Positions 25,009-34,745 of a stretch of DNA of 64,000 nt are shown here, in pieces (the stretch's first letter is position 1; each line of letters opens with the position of its first letter). The notes beneath the pieces are model-generated. The model was not told where the DNA came from and did not search any database. It saw only the letters and a list, made by a program, of their open reading frames with translations. The stretch covers positions 28,673 through 92,672 of the forward strand of contig JAAVZI010000029.1 in NCBI GenBank assembly GCA_022791575.1, written 5' to 3'. The position numbers were made by a program, and so were the translations under genes. Origin of the DNA: Lachnospiraceae bacterium. Its GTDB lineage: Bacteria > Bacillota > Clostridia > Lachnospirales > Lachnospiraceae.

Positions 25009-25159
25009 AATTGTTTTACATATTATAAAACAGGAATTGTTTTTCTGTCAATGGTACGATGATGTTCAACTGCCGCTTGACACTGCCTGGCAATCTATTT
25101 ATAATCATTTATACAACATAAACCACTGGCCGCCAGACATTGCCAAGAAAGGAACATAT

Positions 25160-25825
25160 ATGTATACTGTATACAAAAAATGTAATAACATAGATGGAAT
25201 TATTTTTGATATAGATGGAACGTTATGGGATTCCAGAGAGCAAGTCGCTCATGGCTGGAACCAGGCTATCCGCGAATTTTCCTCCCTAGATGTGCAAGTG
25301 GATCTGCCCTGGCTGAAGCAATTATTTGGCAGACCCATGACGGAGATCGCCTGTATTCTGTTTCCTGAACTGGAGGAGAATTCGCGCGCACTTCTTATGG
25401 AACAATGTTACATCTATGAATTGGATTATCTAAGAACGCATCCAGCTCCGCTGTATCCTTATGTTGCCGAAACTATCCAAGAGCTTTCCCGAACGTACCC
25501 TCTCTTTATTGTCAGCAATTGCCAATGCGGCTATATCGAATGCTGTATAGAAAGTACTCAGATTGATTCCTATATTACAGACTTTGCCTGTTTCGGCGAC
25601 ACGAATCAGCCGAAAAACGAAACAATCAAGCTTATTATGAAACGGAATCATTTAAAATCTCCGATCTATATCGGAGATATTCAAGGAGATGCCGATGCCT
25701 GCCAAATTGCTGGTATCCCCATTATTCATGCCGCTTATGGTTTTGGTACAATCAAAGAACCGGCTGCTGTGATTGAGAATTTCAGAGAATTGCTTACGTT
25801 AATTCCTTTACTTCAGCACAGCTGA
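25160..25825 (+). CDS. HAD-superfamily hydrolase, phosphoglycolate phosphatase-like
   Basis: 221-residue cytoplasmic phosphatase. Motif I is FDIDGTLWDS (nucleophile Asp), motif II is IVSNCQ, motif III Lys is in KNETIKLIM, and motif IV is IGDIQGDADAC. A helical cap lies after motif I (about 25-85), as in the Gph/PGMB subclass. Substrate cannot be told. I chose the ATG at 25160, which has AAAGGA upstream; the frame stays open farther left into repeat copy 7, but that part is repeat sequence and not protein. Confidence 0.88.
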   Translation: MYTVYKKCNNIDGIIFDIDGTLWDSREQVAHGWNQAIREFSSLDVQVDLPWLKQLFGRPMTEIACILFPELEENSRALLMEQCYIYELDYLRTHPAPLYPYVAETIQELSRTYPLFIVSNCQCGYIECCIESTQIDSYITDFACFGDTNQPKNETIKLIMKRNHLKSPIYIGDIQGDADACQIAGIPIIHAAYGFGTIKEPAAVIENFRELLTLIPLLQHS

Positions 25826-25873
25826 ATTACTATACAACCAATAGAAATGTCCCGATACGCCATCTTCAGATAC

Positions 25874-25918
25874 GAAAAACTGCCAGCACGTAACCACTCA
25901 AACCGTGCTGACAGTTTC
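25874..25918 (-). terminator. terminator of tRNA-Trp
   Basis: Minus-strand AACTGTCAGCACG pairs with CGTGCTGGCAGTT (one mismatch) and is followed by TTTCG. It lies about 30 bp past the tRNA 3' end, and in the other direction could serve the HAD gene. Confidence 0.65.
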
Positions 25919-25944
25919 GATACCCGGAGTGGTACACTCTGGGA

Positions 25945-26017
25945 CAGGGCCAGAAGGACTTGAACCCTCGACATTTGGTTTTGGAGACCAACGTTCTACC
26001 AACTGAACTATAGCCCT
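25945..26017 (-). tRNA. tRNA-Trp (anticodon CCA)
   Basis: 73-nt cloverleaf on the minus strand. Acceptor AGGGCTA pairs with TGGCCCT; the D arm contains AGTTCAGTTGGTAGA; anticodon stem TTGGT/ACCAA closes the loop CTCCAAA; the T arm carries GGTTCAAGTCC. The discriminator is G and the 3' CCA is not encoded. Confidence 0.96.
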
Positions 26018-26032
26018 ACAATTAACAATTCT

Positions 26033-26061
26033 AATATATCACTCACAATCGGGTTCGTCAA
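26033..26061 (-). promoter_or_regulatory. predicted promoter of tRNA-Trp
   Basis: TTGACG (26061-26056), 17-nt spacer, TATATT (26038-26033) on the minus strand, ending 15 bp before the tRNA. Confidence 0.65.
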
Positions 26062-26089
26062 GTCTATTTTCCAAATTTTGTAATGACTC

Positions 26090-26635
26090 TCACCATTCCT
26101 GTAGATCTGTAAAATCAATTTTAAACCCTTCCAATACAAGAGAAGGCACCTGCGATTGACAGGTATATTCATTAATATTATCACCAGTAAAATCATGTAC
26201 TGTAATCTTGTTCTTCTCTGGATCTACAATCCAATATTCCCTAACACCGGCATCCATATATTTATATGTTTTAATCACATAGTCCATTTTATTACTGCCA
26301 GGAGAAACGATTTCTACAACCCAGTCCGGTGCACCGTTACATCCCTTTTCATCCAATTTATCCCTGTCACATATCACACTGATATCAGGCTCAAAATAAT
26401 TCAAATCATCCTTATTCAAAAATACCGCAAAAGGCGCAGGCAATACCTCACATAAACCTTTCTGTTCATCAATATAATTCGCTATTTTTCTGGAAATGAA
26501 CATAACTAACCTCTGATGCCTCGTCCTTGGCGGGGCCATATAATAGATCTGTCCATCTACTAGCTCAGCCCGTTCACCATCAGGAAGTCCATAGATATCT
26601 TCAATTGTATAAAACTGTTCCTGTAATGCATCCAT
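26090..26635 (-). CDS. Uma2-family (DUF820) endonuclease-like protein
   Basis: 181-residue protein of the PD-(D/E)XK-type Uma2 family. It shows the early RAELVDGQIYYMAPP motif, then EPDISVIC and DWVVEIVSPGSN, which hold the Asp and Glu of the putative metal site, and the YKYMDAGVREYWIVDPE block. The start at 26635 has AAGGAG 7 nt upstream. These proteins are widespread and their biological role is not settled. It is a single gene with repeat copy 8 directly upstream. Confidence 0.9.
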   Translation of the reverse strand: MDALQEQFYTIEDIYGLPDGERAELVDGQIYYMAPPRTRHQRLVMFISRKIANYIDEQKGLCEVLPAPFAVFLNKDDLNYFEPDISVICDRDKLDEKGCNGAPDWVVEIVSPGSNKMDYVIKTYKYMDAGVREYWIVDPEKNKITVHDFTGDNINEYTCQSQVPSLVLEGFKIDFTDLQEW

Positions 26636-26667
26636 AGAAATTCTCCTTTCTAGCATTATTTTATTTT

Positions 26668-26859
26668 AGGTGATTGCGAAAGTCTGAATCAAAGCGACGA
26701 TTTTAGACAAAACATACAAAAAAGCGGCTCAAAAACGTTGATTGGACATGAGGAGGGACCCACGAAGTGGGAGGAGTCCTGGTGTCAGCATTAAATTCGC
26801 TCTGTTTTTGTATGTTTTGCCTAAAATCTGGTTATGAATACTGAGTTTCTCAAATACCT
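26668..26859 (-). repeat. dispersed palindromic repeat, copy 8, with internal hairpin insert
   Basis: Ends AGGTGATTGCGAAAGTC and TTTCTCAAATACCT. The core is interrupted by about 55 bp with GGGACCCAC-GAA-GTGGGAGGAGTCC, nearly the same insert as in copy 4 and at the same site. Confidence 0.85.
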
Positions 26860-26897
26860 ATTTGTTTTTTAACTCATATAAGCTAGAACATCACAAT

Positions 26898-27371
26898 TTA
26901 ATATAGATTCTTAACCTTAAACTGCTTCTCAGCCTCTCTTCTTTGATCCTTTTTAGCAATATCCTGCCTCTTATCGTATAACTTCTTACCACGTCCCAAG
27001 CCAATCTCTACCTTTACCAGGCTTCCCTTAAAATATACCTGCAGGGGGACCAGCGTATAACCTTGTACCGCCAGTTTCCCTGCAATTTTATTGATTTCAT
27101 GCTGATGAAGCAGAAGCTTCTTCACCCGCAGCGGATCTTTGTTAAAAATATTGCCTTTCTCATAGGGAGAAACATGCATACCATAGACGAATACCTCTCC
27201 GTTTTCAATCCGCACATAGGATTCTTTAATGCTGCATTTTCCCATACGAATTGACTTTACCTCGGTTCCATGCAGGGCAATTCCTGCCTCATAGGTATCT
27301 TCTATAAAATAATCAAACCTTGCCTTTTTATTATTGGCTATCAGCTTCGTTCCTGCTTTCGCCACTGTCAT
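26898..27371 (-). CDS. smpB: SsrA-binding protein SmpB
   Basis: 157-residue partner of tmRNA in ribosome rescue. Typical motifs: [27 protein letters not shown] (start), [12 protein letters not shown] and HVSPYEKGN, with the basic C-terminal tail [20 protein letters not shown]. The first 41 nt overlap the rnr 3' end, indicating translational coupling. A GTG at 27365 is an alternative start. No tmRNA gene is seen in the window. Confidence 0.96.
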   Translation of the reverse strand: MTVAKAGTKLIANNKKARFDYFIEDTYEAGIALHGTEVKSIRMGKCSIKESYVRIENGEVFVYGMHVSPYEKGNIFNKDPLRVKKLLLHQHEINKIAGKLAVQGYTLVPLQVYFKGSLVKVEIGLGRGKKLYDKRQDIAKKDQRREAEKQFKVKNLY

Positions 27372-29502
27372 TCACTCCTTCATCAAATAATTCAAAATCT
27401 ACAGTCCTCATAAGCCGGTCTGCTCCCACCACTTTAATGGTTACTTTCTGTCCCAGCTTATATACGTTCGGCAGATGTTCTGCCCTCATTTCATAATGCT
27501 CTTCATCATAGTAATAATAGTCGTCCTGCAGGGAGGTGACGTGAACCATACCTTCTACCGTATTTGGCAGTTCTACATACATTCCCCAGGTGGTAATACT
27601 AGAAATCACACCTTCAAAGGTCTCTCCAATAAACCGCTCCATATACTCAACTTTCTTCAGCTTGTCTGTCTCACGCTCTGCTTCGTCTGCACGCCGTTCC
27701 ATATCCGAAGAATGCCTGCTTACCTCATGAAGGAGCCGTTCATAATGAGAAATACGTTTTTCACTTAGGCCGCCCCGCAGATTTTCCTTAATAATTCTGT
27801 GAATCTGCAGGTCTGGATACCTTCTTATCGGCGAAGTAAAATGACAGTAATGCTGTGCTGCCAGTCCAAAATGTCCCGTACAATCTACGGTATACCTGGC
27901 CTGCTTCATGGAACGAAGTGTTAGACGGCTAATCAGCACTTCCTCTGGACTTCCCTCAATCTTAGTCAGAAGCTTCTGCAGCTCCTTGGGATGAATCACA
28001 TCGTCCTGTTTTAACTTGATATCATAGCCAAAATTATTGATAAAGGTGGATAGCTTCACCATTTTCTCCAAATCCGGCGTATCATGGGTACGAAATACAA
28101 ATGGAAGCTCCTGCCAGAAGTAATCCTGTGCAATTGTCTCATTGGCAATCAACATAAAATCCTCTATGATCTTAGTGGCTGTATTCCTCTCATAAGGTTT
28201 TATTTCCAATGGATGCCCCTTCTCATCCAGAATAATTTTGGATTCTGGGAAATCAAAATCAATTGAACCCCGCTTCTTTCTTTTTGTTCTCAGTACCTGA
28301 GCCAGCTCTGCCATTAACTCGAACATCTGTACGAATTCTCTGTATTCTTCTATTTCCTTTTCATCTCTATCTTCTAATATTTTATTTACGCTGGTATAGG
28401 TCATACGGCGGTCAATTCTGACAACGGTCTCTGCAATCCGATGTCCCCGGACCGTTCCCTTTCCATCAATCTCCATCATGCAGCTGAGGGCTAGGCGGTC
28501 CACTCCTTGATTTAATGAACAGATTCCGTTTGACAACCTATGAGGCAGCATGGGAATGACCCGGTCTACCAGATAGACGCTGGTTCCGCGCTTCAAAGCC
28601 TCTTTATCCAGAACCGAATTCTCTTTTACATAATTGGTTACATCCGCAATATGCACACCAAGCTGGTAGAACTCGCCTTCCTTTGTAATCGATATGGCGT
28701 CGTCTAGGTCTTTGGCATCTTCTCCGTCTATCGTTACCATCTGCCAGTCACGAAGGTCCATCCGGCCCGCCATGTCTGCGGAACTTACCTCATCTGGTAT
28801 GGTTTCTACATATTTCATAACTTCTTTGGGAAATTCCAGCGGCAGCTGAAAGCCCTTAATAATAGAGAGAATATCTACTCCTGGGTCGTTAATATGTCCG
28901 ATAATTTCCTGAACCTTACCTTCTGGTTTTCTGTTTTTTCCGCCAAAGTCCGTAATACCGACAACTACCTTATGCCCGCTGACCGCTCCTTTGGAACGCT
29001 CCAAGGGAATATAGATATCTTTGACAAATTTCTGACTGTCAGGCTTTACAAAACCAAACTTCTTATTCCTTTCAAACGTTCCTACCACTTCCGTCATGCC
29101 GCGAGCCAGAATTTTAACCACGACCCCCTCCTGACGTTTGCCCTGACTGCCATTTTTCAGCATAATCTGCACCGTATCAGAATGCATGGCACCTTTGGCA
29201 TCATCTTCACTGATATATACATCTTCCATTCCTTCGATCCGGACAAAGCCAAAGCCTCTGCTGGTTCCCATATAACTTCCCGTCAGCACGTTTTCATTGG
29301 CTTTGCTGTACTTTCCACGGCTGGATACTTCTACTTTGCCTTCTGTCATCAACGCGTCCAGAACTTCCTTTAACTCCTCTCTCCGCTCTTTCGGCACCTG
29401 CATAAACATAGCCATTTCCTTTAACTTCATGGGTACATATAATTCACTGCATATCAACTCATATACCTGCTGTTTCTTCTCTTCCATATTTATTTTATCC
29501 AT
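27331..29502 (-). CDS. rnr: ribonuclease R
   Basis: 723-residue 3'-5' exoribonuclease of the RNB family. An N-terminal winged-helix segment (1-65) and two cold-shock domains (about 70-220) precede the RNB catalytic domain (about 250-575), with its Asp cluster in [15 protein letters not shown]-terminal S1 domain (about 625-710) contains [16 protein letters not shown] lies before the ATG. The rnr-smpB pairing with secG upstream is a conserved Firmicute arrangement, linking RNA decay with tmRNA quality control. Confidence 0.97.
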   Translation of the reverse strand: MDKINMEEKKQQVYELICSELYVPMKLKEMAMFMQVPKERREELKEVLDALMTEGKVEVSSRGKYSKANENVLTGSYMGTSRGFGFVRIEGMEDVYISEDDAKGAMHSDTVQIMLKNGSQGKRQEGVVVKILARGMTEVVGTFERNKKFGFVKPDSQKFVKDIYIPLERSKGAVSGHKVVVGITDFGGKNRKPEGKVQEIIGHINDPGVDILSIIKGFQLPLEFPKEVMKYVETIPDEVSSADMAGRMDLRDWQMVTIDGEDAKDLDDAISITKEGEFYQLGVHIADVTNYVKENSVLDKEALKRGTSVYLVDRVIPMLPHRLSNGICSLNQGVDRLALSCMMEIDGKGTVRGHRIAETVVRIDRRMTYTSVNKILEDRDEKEIEEYREFVQMFELMAELAQVLRTKRKKRGSIDFDFPESKIILDEKGHPLEIKPYERNTATKIIEDFMLIANETIAQDYFWQELPFVFRTHDTPDLEKMVKLSTFINNFGYDIKLKQDDVIHPKELQKLLTKIEGSPEEVLISRLTLRSMKQARYTVDCTGHFGLAAQHYCHFTSPIRRYPDLQIHRIIKENLRGGLSEKRISHYERLLHEVSRHSSDMERRADEAERETDKLKKVEYMERFIGETFEGVISSITTWGMYVELPNTVEGMVHVTSLQDDYYYYDEEHYEMRAEHLPNVYKLGQKVTIKVVGADRLMRTVDFELFDEGVNDSGESRNEADSQ

Positions 29503-29612
29503 AATAACACCTCCTGCTTCTAGTATAATTTCATTCTGTTTGTATAAAGACTTACAAACAATCTTTATACTTACATTATATCAGAAAATTTCACGAATTA
29601 CACTATATTTTT

Positions 29613-29646
29613 CAAAAATAAAACCGCTGCCTGAATGGGCAACGGT
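29613..29646 (-). terminator. intrinsic terminator after secG
   Basis: Minus-strand ACCGTTGCC pairs with GGCAGCGGT around CATTCA and is followed by TTTATTTTT. It lies between secG and rnr, so rnr may rely on read-through or its own promoter. Confidence 0.75.
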
Positions 29647-29661
29647 CTTCTGTGGATACCT

Positions 29662-30078
29662 TTATTCTTCTGCTTCACTGCCGGCGGCATTTCCGGTTGT
29701 ATCTCCACCTTCATCTACAGCGCCATCACTGGCTGTCGCTGCGCCTTCCGAAGCATTTGTACCAGAATCGGTATTGTTGTTGTTCGTCGTAGTATTTTGA
29801 TTCGTGGTATTGGTGTTGGATGAGTTTGTTTTCTCCGCTTTGCTGGAGATCGGAATTAGAATAATTGAAATAACAATAAATCCAACTACAAGCCACCGGG
29901 TAATCTTCTCCAGAGCGCCTTCCATGGAACGTCCTTTATTTCTGCCCCAGTAAGTTTCCGCTGCTCCGCTGATTGCACCCAGACCAGCTGATTTACCCTC
30001 CTGCATCAATACAATAATCGTTAATGCTATACATACTATGACAAATATCACAGTCAAAATCACTTTTAAAGTTGCCAC
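29662..30078 (-). CDS. secG: preprotein translocase subunit SecG with extended tail
   Basis: Small subunit of the SecYEG channel. Two membrane helices (about 4-24 and 60-79) flank the conserved LMQEGKSAGLG loop and SGAAETYWG, as in SecG. The protein is 138 residues, against about 75-80 usual, because of a hydrophilic C-terminal tail (about 83-138) made of Asn/Thr/Ser and then Gly/Ala/Glu/Asp. This low-complexity tail is unusual for SecG; I can give it no function. Confidence 0.92.
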   Translation of the reverse strand: MATLKVILTVIFVIVCIALTIIVLMQEGKSAGLGAISGAAETYWGRNKGRSMEGALEKITRWLVVGFIVISIILIPISSKAEKTNSSNTNTTNQNTTTNNNNTDSGTNASEGAATASDGAVDEGGDTTGNAAGSEAEE

Positions 30079-30108
30079 TTTTTACACCTCCTATAGTAAA
30101 CAAGAAGT

Positions 30109-30137
30109 ATTTTACCATAACTCTTCCATTAATTCAA
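30109..30137 (-). promoter_or_regulatory. predicted promoter of secG
   Basis: TTGAAT (30137-30132), 17-nt spacer, TAAAAT (30114-30109) on the minus strand, about 30 bp upstream of the start codon. Confidence 0.5.
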
Positions 30138-30214
30138 CTACTTTTTGCCAGAGTTTCTGCATTTTTTAATAATTATTGAAAATCCGCTCAATCTAATCAA
30201 AAAGCCGTAAGCAG

Positions 30215-31609
30215 TTATATGGTATTCTTCTGTTCTTTTCGCTCCTCAATTTCCACATATTCCCTATGGGTGGATACACATTTGTAAGCCGGACGAATAA
30301 TCTTACCCTTATTGACGATTTCTTCGAGACGGTGGGCACTCCAGCCAGAAATACGTGCAATGGCAAATACCGGAGTCACTAGTTCCAGAGGAATTTCCAG
30401 CATATCATATACAAAACCGCTGTAATAGTCCACATTGGCACAAATCGGCTTAAATAGATGACGATGCTCTGCAATAACCCGCTTGGCAATCCGCTCTACC
30501 CGGTCATAAAATTCAAATTCTCCCATACGCCCTTTCTCTTTGGCCAGATTTTCTGCATAGGACTTTAACACTACCATACGCGGGTCTGATACGGTGTAGA
30601 CTGCATGTCCCATCCCATAGATCAAACCGCTTTTATCAAATACTTCTTTATTTAAAATGCGGTTGAGTTCTCTGGCAATCTCCTCTTCGTCACTCCAGTC
30701 CTCTATGGCTTCTTTTAAATAGCTAAACATCTCCATAGCCTTTACATTGGCACCACCGTGGCGCGGTCCCTTTAAGGACGCGATTGCAGCTGCTATGGCA
30801 GAATAGGTGTCTGTGCCGGAAGATGTGACTACATGTGTTGTAAACGTAGAGTTGTTACCGCCACCGTGCTCGGCATGAAGTACTAACGCCACATCCAGAA
30901 CTCTAGCTTCTAACTCTGTAAATGTTCCATCTTTTCGAAGCATATACAGCATATTTTCTGCAGTGGAATATTCCTGCTTCGGATTGCGGATCAGCAAGGT
31001 TTTATTTTGTATCATATGTCGATAGGCATGATATGCGTACACTGCAATGACCGGCATTTTGGCAATAATCTGCAGCGACTGGCGAAGAACGTTTTCCGTA
31101 GAAATGTCTTCCGGGTTGTCATCATAGGAATAGAGGGTCAGAAGGCTTCTTTGCAAGGCATTCATAATATTACTGCTGGGCGCCTTCATAATTACATCTC
31201 TTGTAAACATTCCGGAAAGCGATTGAAATCCTGACATAATCTCCGTAAACTGCTCCATCTGCCGTTTCGTCGGAAGTTCTCCGAACAGCAGCAGATATGT
31301 ACTTTCTTCAAAGGCATGACGCCGGCCTTTCAATCCATGTAATAAATCTACCACATTATATCCATGATAATAAAGCCTGCCATCCGCCGGTATCTTCTTT
31401 CCATCCACAATATCGTGGGCAATAATATCAGAAATCTCTGTCAGTCCTGTCAATACTCCCCGCCCATTGGAATCACGCAGTCCCCGCATAACACCGAATT
31501 CTTCATAGAGGCTGGGATCTATCATTCCTGCTACCATAGTATTTTCATATAATTCCTGAAACAGCTTCTTCTGCTGGCTCCTTACTTCAATAATTTCATT
31601 GATATCCAT
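30215..31609 (-). CDS. citrate synthase
   Basis: 464-residue Si-type citrate synthase, condensing oxaloacetate and acetyl-CoA. Catalytic regions are intact: LHAEHGGGNNSTFTTHV (first His), GMGHAVYTVSDPR (second His) and NVDYYSGFVYDML (Asp). AGGAGG lies before the ATG. It follows the AGCS symporter gene with a 23-bp gap, so the two are probably co-transcribed. A clearly homologous but frameshifted copy lies at 44.5 kb on the other strand. Confidence 0.95.
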   Translation of the reverse strand: MDINEIIEVRSQQKKLFQELYENTMVAGMIDPSLYEEFGVMRGLRDSNGRGVLTGLTEISDIIAHDIVDGKKIPADGRLYYHGYNVVDLLHGLKGRRHAFEESTYLLLFGELPTKRQMEQFTEIMSGFQSLSGMFTRDVIMKAPSSNIMNALQRSLLTLYSYDDNPEDISTENVLRQSLQIIAKMPVIAVYAYHAYRHMIQNKTLLIRNPKQEYSTAENMLYMLRKDGTFTELEARVLDVALVLHAEHGGGNNSTFTTHVVTSSGTDTYSAIAAAIASLKGPRHGGANVKAMEMFSYLKEAIEDWSDEEEIARELNRILNKEVFDKSGLIYGMGHAVYTVSDPRMVVLKSYAENLAKEKGRMGEFEFYDRVERIAKRVIAEHRHLFKPICANVDYYSGFVYDMLEIPLELVTPVFAIARISGWSAHRLEEIVNKGKIIRPAYKCVSTHREYVEIEERKEQKNTI

Positions 31610-31632
31610 TCTTTTCCTCCTTGTTGTTTAGG

Positions 31633-33159
31633 TTAATCCAGTTTTGCCGCCTGTTCTTTCTGTATATCCGGAAAAACCGAAATCATCGGTTCTACCTTTT
31701 CTCCCTTAATCCTCCGATCAATATAATTCTTTGTAATCTTGGCCACTACCGGAGACAATACAATCACACCTACCAAGTTCGGCAGCATCATCAGACCGTT
31801 AAATGTATCCGAAATATCCCAGGCAATGCTGGAAGTCATCAAGGCACCACCAATAATAAGAATTACAAAGATTCCCTTATAGATTTTGGCTGCCTTTAAT
31901 CCCAGCAGATATTCCACTGATTTAGAGCCATAATGGGACCATCCCAGAACGGTTGTAAATGCAAAGAGCAGCATGGCAACTGCTATAAATATTTCTCCTG
32001 GCTTACCAAACACACCTCTAAATGTCTGGGCAACCAGCGTAGCATCTTTCACACCCTCTACTGCCATACCTGTCTCCAGATTAATCATACCCGAAGATAA
32101 TACCACTACAGCCGTCATCGTACATACAACAAAGGTATCTGCAAACACTTCAAAGATTCCCCACATTCCCTGTCTGACCGGCTCTACAACATTGGAATTG
32201 CAATGTACCATAACCGAAGAACCAAGCCCCGCTTCATTGGAAAATACACCTCTTCTACAGCCTTCTACTATCACTTTCTTAAGGGCAATACCCACAACTG
32301 CTCCCTCTACTGCTTCCACTCCAAAGGCAAATCTGAAAATTGCTGCAAAAATCGCTCCTACTTTGTCAATATGTACACAAAATACAATGAAAGCTCCTAC
32401 AATATAAGCCACTGCCATAAACGGCACTACCTTCTCTGCGACACTCGCAATTCTCTGCAATCCTCCAAGTATAATCAAACCTCCCAGAATTACAAGAAGA
32501 ATTCCAATGAATACCGCTACCCAGCTGACATCGCCAAATGCATAGCCAATCTTATCTAGTGTCTCTTCACTGAAAAACGCCGATTCAATATTCAGCACAA
32601 TCTTATTGACCTGTCCCCAGTTACCGATTCCAAAAGAAGCCAGAATGGCAAAGCAGGAAAACAATACTGCCAGCACCTTACCAATTGTCTTACAGCCTTT
32701 TATTTTTCCCAGTCCGTCCCGCAGATAATACATAGCACCTCCAGACCATTCTCCTTCTGAATTCTTACGTCTGTAATAGATTCCTAGTACATTTTCAGAA
32801 AAATTCGTCATCATTCCGAAAAAAGCTGCAATCCACATCCAAAACACAGCTCCCGGACCTCCGATCACGATAGCTGTCGCTACACCGGCAATATTACCCG
32901 TACCAATCGTAGCTGCCAATGCAGTACACAAAGCCTGGAACTGGGATACTGAACCCTGGTCTGTATTCTTTGTTACCTTATTATTTTTCTTAAAAACACT
33001 GCCAATGGTAGTTTTCCACCATTCTTTTATATGGGTAATCTGAAATCCTCGGTTCATAATGGTCATAAGGATACCTGTACCAATTAAAAGAATTAGTCCT
33101 ACCTTTACCCATACAAAATCATTAATCACACTATTGATTTTCTCTAACGTTTCAAACAT
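31633..33159 (-). CDS. AGCS-family sodium/alanine (glycine) symporter
   Basis: 508-residue polytopic membrane transporter importing Ala or Gly with Na+. Family motifs: GSVSQFQALCTALAATIGTGN near residue 70, GPGAVFWMW, and the VVEPVRQGMWGIFEVFADT region, followed by about eleven hydrophobic helices. AGAGGAG precedes the ATG. It is upstream of citrate synthase in the same direction. Confidence 0.94.
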   Translation of the reverse strand: MFETLEKINSVINDFVWVKVGLILLIGTGILMTIMNRGFQITHIKEWWKTTIGSVFKKNNKVTKNTDQGSVSQFQALCTALAATIGTGNIAGVATAIVIGGPGAVFWMWIAAFFGMMTNFSENVLGIYYRRKNSEGEWSGGAMYYLRDGLGKIKGCKTIGKVLAVLFSCFAILASFGIGNWGQVNKIVLNIESAFFSEETLDKIGYAFGDVSWVAVFIGILLVILGGLIILGGLQRIASVAEKVVPFMAVAYIVGAFIVFCVHIDKVGAIFAAIFRFAFGVEAVEGAVVGIALKKVIVEGCRRGVFSNEAGLGSSVMVHCNSNVVEPVRQGMWGIFEVFADTFVVCTMTAVVVLSSGMINLETGMAVEGVKDATLVAQTFRGVFGKPGEIFIAVAMLLFAFTTVLGWSHYGSKSVEYLLGLKAAKIYKGIFVILIIGGALMTSSIAWDISDTFNGLMMLPNLVGVIVLSPVVAKITKNYIDRRIKGEKVEPMISVFPDIQKEQAAKLD

Positions 33160-33254
33160 AATAACTCCTCTCTACTTTTCTCATAAATAATATTTGCTTA
33201 GAAATCTCTTATACTATCATATACAAAAATCCCTCTAAAATCAAGTAAAAACAT

Positions 33255-33309
33255 AGAAAAAAGGTACAAAAACCAGAAAACGCCGGTAATATTCCTGGTA
33301 ATCGTACCT
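33255..33309 (-). terminator. terminator of the asp23-spoIVB gene string
   Basis: Minus-strand AGGTAC (33309-33304) pairs with GTACCT (33267-33262), with an inner ACCAG/CTGGT pair, and is followed by TTTTTTC. It lies about 55 bp past the spoIVB stop. Confidence 0.7.
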
Positions 33310-33365
33310 CATTGTACTTTATATACTTAATATAAGTTCACATGAAATATTTCTATTTTTAATTA

Positions 33366-34646
33366 CTATTTACATTGTTTCAACATTTCCTCCACAAAAA
33401 TCCCATATCCTTTGGAACTGTCCTGCACAAGTACATGAGTCACTGCTCCCACAAGTTTTCCGTCCTGAAGGACAGGGCTGCCGCTCATTCCTTGAACGAT
33501 ACCACCGGTCTTCTCAATTAATTCCTCATCTGTAATCTCAAGCAGAAAACTCTTATTCTCATCTTCACTGTTTAAATTGATTTCCAAAATATTAATATCA
33601 TACTCCCGAATTTCTCCGTCAATACAGGTACGGATCACTGCAGGGCCTTTTTTCATATCCTGCTTCATGGCAATTTTCACTGGCTGATTTGTAAAATTAG
33701 ACAATACAGTTTCGTCAATATTACCAAATATACCGCATTTTGTATTGCGGATGACACTGCCGATATTATATTCCTGGCGGTAATCAATCATGCCAACCAA
33801 TTCCCCAGGCGTACCGTCCTTTCCTTTGACAATAGATATAATTTCGGTGTCCAGAAGACGGCCTTTTTCGATATTCATCAGCAGTCCGGTATCCACATCG
33901 GTAATCCCGTGTCCTAGAGCACCAAACTGGCCCTTCGGAGTTACAAAGGTCAGCATTCCTACTCCCTGGGTATTATCTCGAATCCAGATTCCCAGCCGGA
34001 ATTCTTCCTTACCCGTCTTAACTGGATTTAATTTAACCCTGGACTCTTCTCCGTTACGCCGAATTCCAAGTATTACTGGATTCGCGCCTTCTTCATTGAC
34101 CGTCTGAATAAATTCTTCTTTGGTTGTCACCGGTTTACCATTGATAGAGGTAATATAATCCCCGCTTTGTATAATATTTTTCGCAGGCTCATAGGAAATG
34201 CCGTCCATACCGGTCACACTTCCGCTGCCAATCACCAGAATTCCTTCTGTTTCTACGTAGATACCCACTGGAAATCCACCGGGATAGACTTCCTGCTCTT
34301 CCACGACATCAATCTGTACATTTTTAAGGCCTACGATTCCAAGCAGCGTATACTGGACATGATAAGTGCCCACATCCTGTTCGGCAAAGGCTTCTTTGTC
34401 ATCGACCACGATATGGACTGCATTTTTGGGTATTCTGACAGCATCGGTTCCCAGTGTTTGAACTACTTCATCCTGAAAGAATGCCTCTGGTTCCTCATTG
34501 ATCTTTTTTAATTTGGTGCTGCCTGCTTCAATGGTAATGTGATCGGGAATCATTTCCCGCAGCTGATAATAATAATAGCTGCCTATAAGAACAAGACTGA
34601 CGGCCAGCAAAATGCATAGCCGCCGCCTGTATACACGTTTGCTCAT
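33366..34646 (-). CDS. spoIVB: SpoIVB peptidase
   Basis: Sporulation serine protease that in Bacillus signals from the forespore to activate sigma-K processing. 426 residues: N-terminal membrane anchor (about 8-28), PDZ domain (about 125-205, GDYITSINGKPVTT), then the S55 peptidase domain with catalytic His in GALGHGITDVD and Ser in QGMSGSPVLQDG. Full length and intact, so the organism is probably an endospore former. It follows recN as in other Firmicutes, but spo0A, the usual next gene, is not here. Confidence 0.95.
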   Translation of the reverse strand: MSKRVYRRRLCILLAVSLVLIGSYYYYQLREMIPDHITIEAGSTKLKKINEEPEAFFQDEVVQTLGTDAVRIPKNAVHIVVDDKEAFAEQDVGTYHVQYTLLGIVGLKNVQIDVVEEQEVYPGGFPVGIYVETEGILVIGSGSVTGMDGISYEPAKNIIQSGDYITSINGKPVTTKEEFIQTVNEEGANPVILGIRRNGEESRVKLNPVKTGKEEFRLGIWIRDNTQGVGMLTFVTPKGQFGALGHGITDVDTGLLMNIEKGRLLDTEIISIVKGKDGTPGELVGMIDYRQEYNIGSVIRNTKCGIFGNIDETVLSNFTNQPVKIAMKQDMKKGPAVIRTCIDGEIREYDINILEINLNSEDENKSFLLEITDEELIEKTGGIVQGMSGSPVLQDGKLVGAVTHVLVQDSSKGYGIFVEEMLKQCK

Positions 34647-34745
34647 TTTTCACACCCTTTCTTAGCGCTTCTTCAAGCGTTTATAGATAGTATGTGAAAA
34701 TCCAGCAATTTCACTCTGTATGATATTGGTATTGATGCAATTTTA

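Noticed and set aside
24944..25159. N-terminal extension of the HAD gene starting at TTG
   Set aside because: The extra 72 codons read through dispersed repeat copy 7; the ATG at 25160 has a good Shine-Dalgarno and begins just before motif I.
26730..26790. Phage coat-protein operator-like hairpin (ACATGAGG) in the repeat insert
   Set aside because: Only the first eight bases resemble the MS2 operator; stem and loop differ.
14573..26859. CRISPR array
   Set aside because: The repeats are long, palindromic, widely spaced and in both orientations; no regular 25-40-bp repeat-spacer pattern and no cas genes.
34647..34745. Sigma-G promoter before spoIVB
   Set aside because: A CATACTA word exists, but no matching -35 at the right distance could be found.
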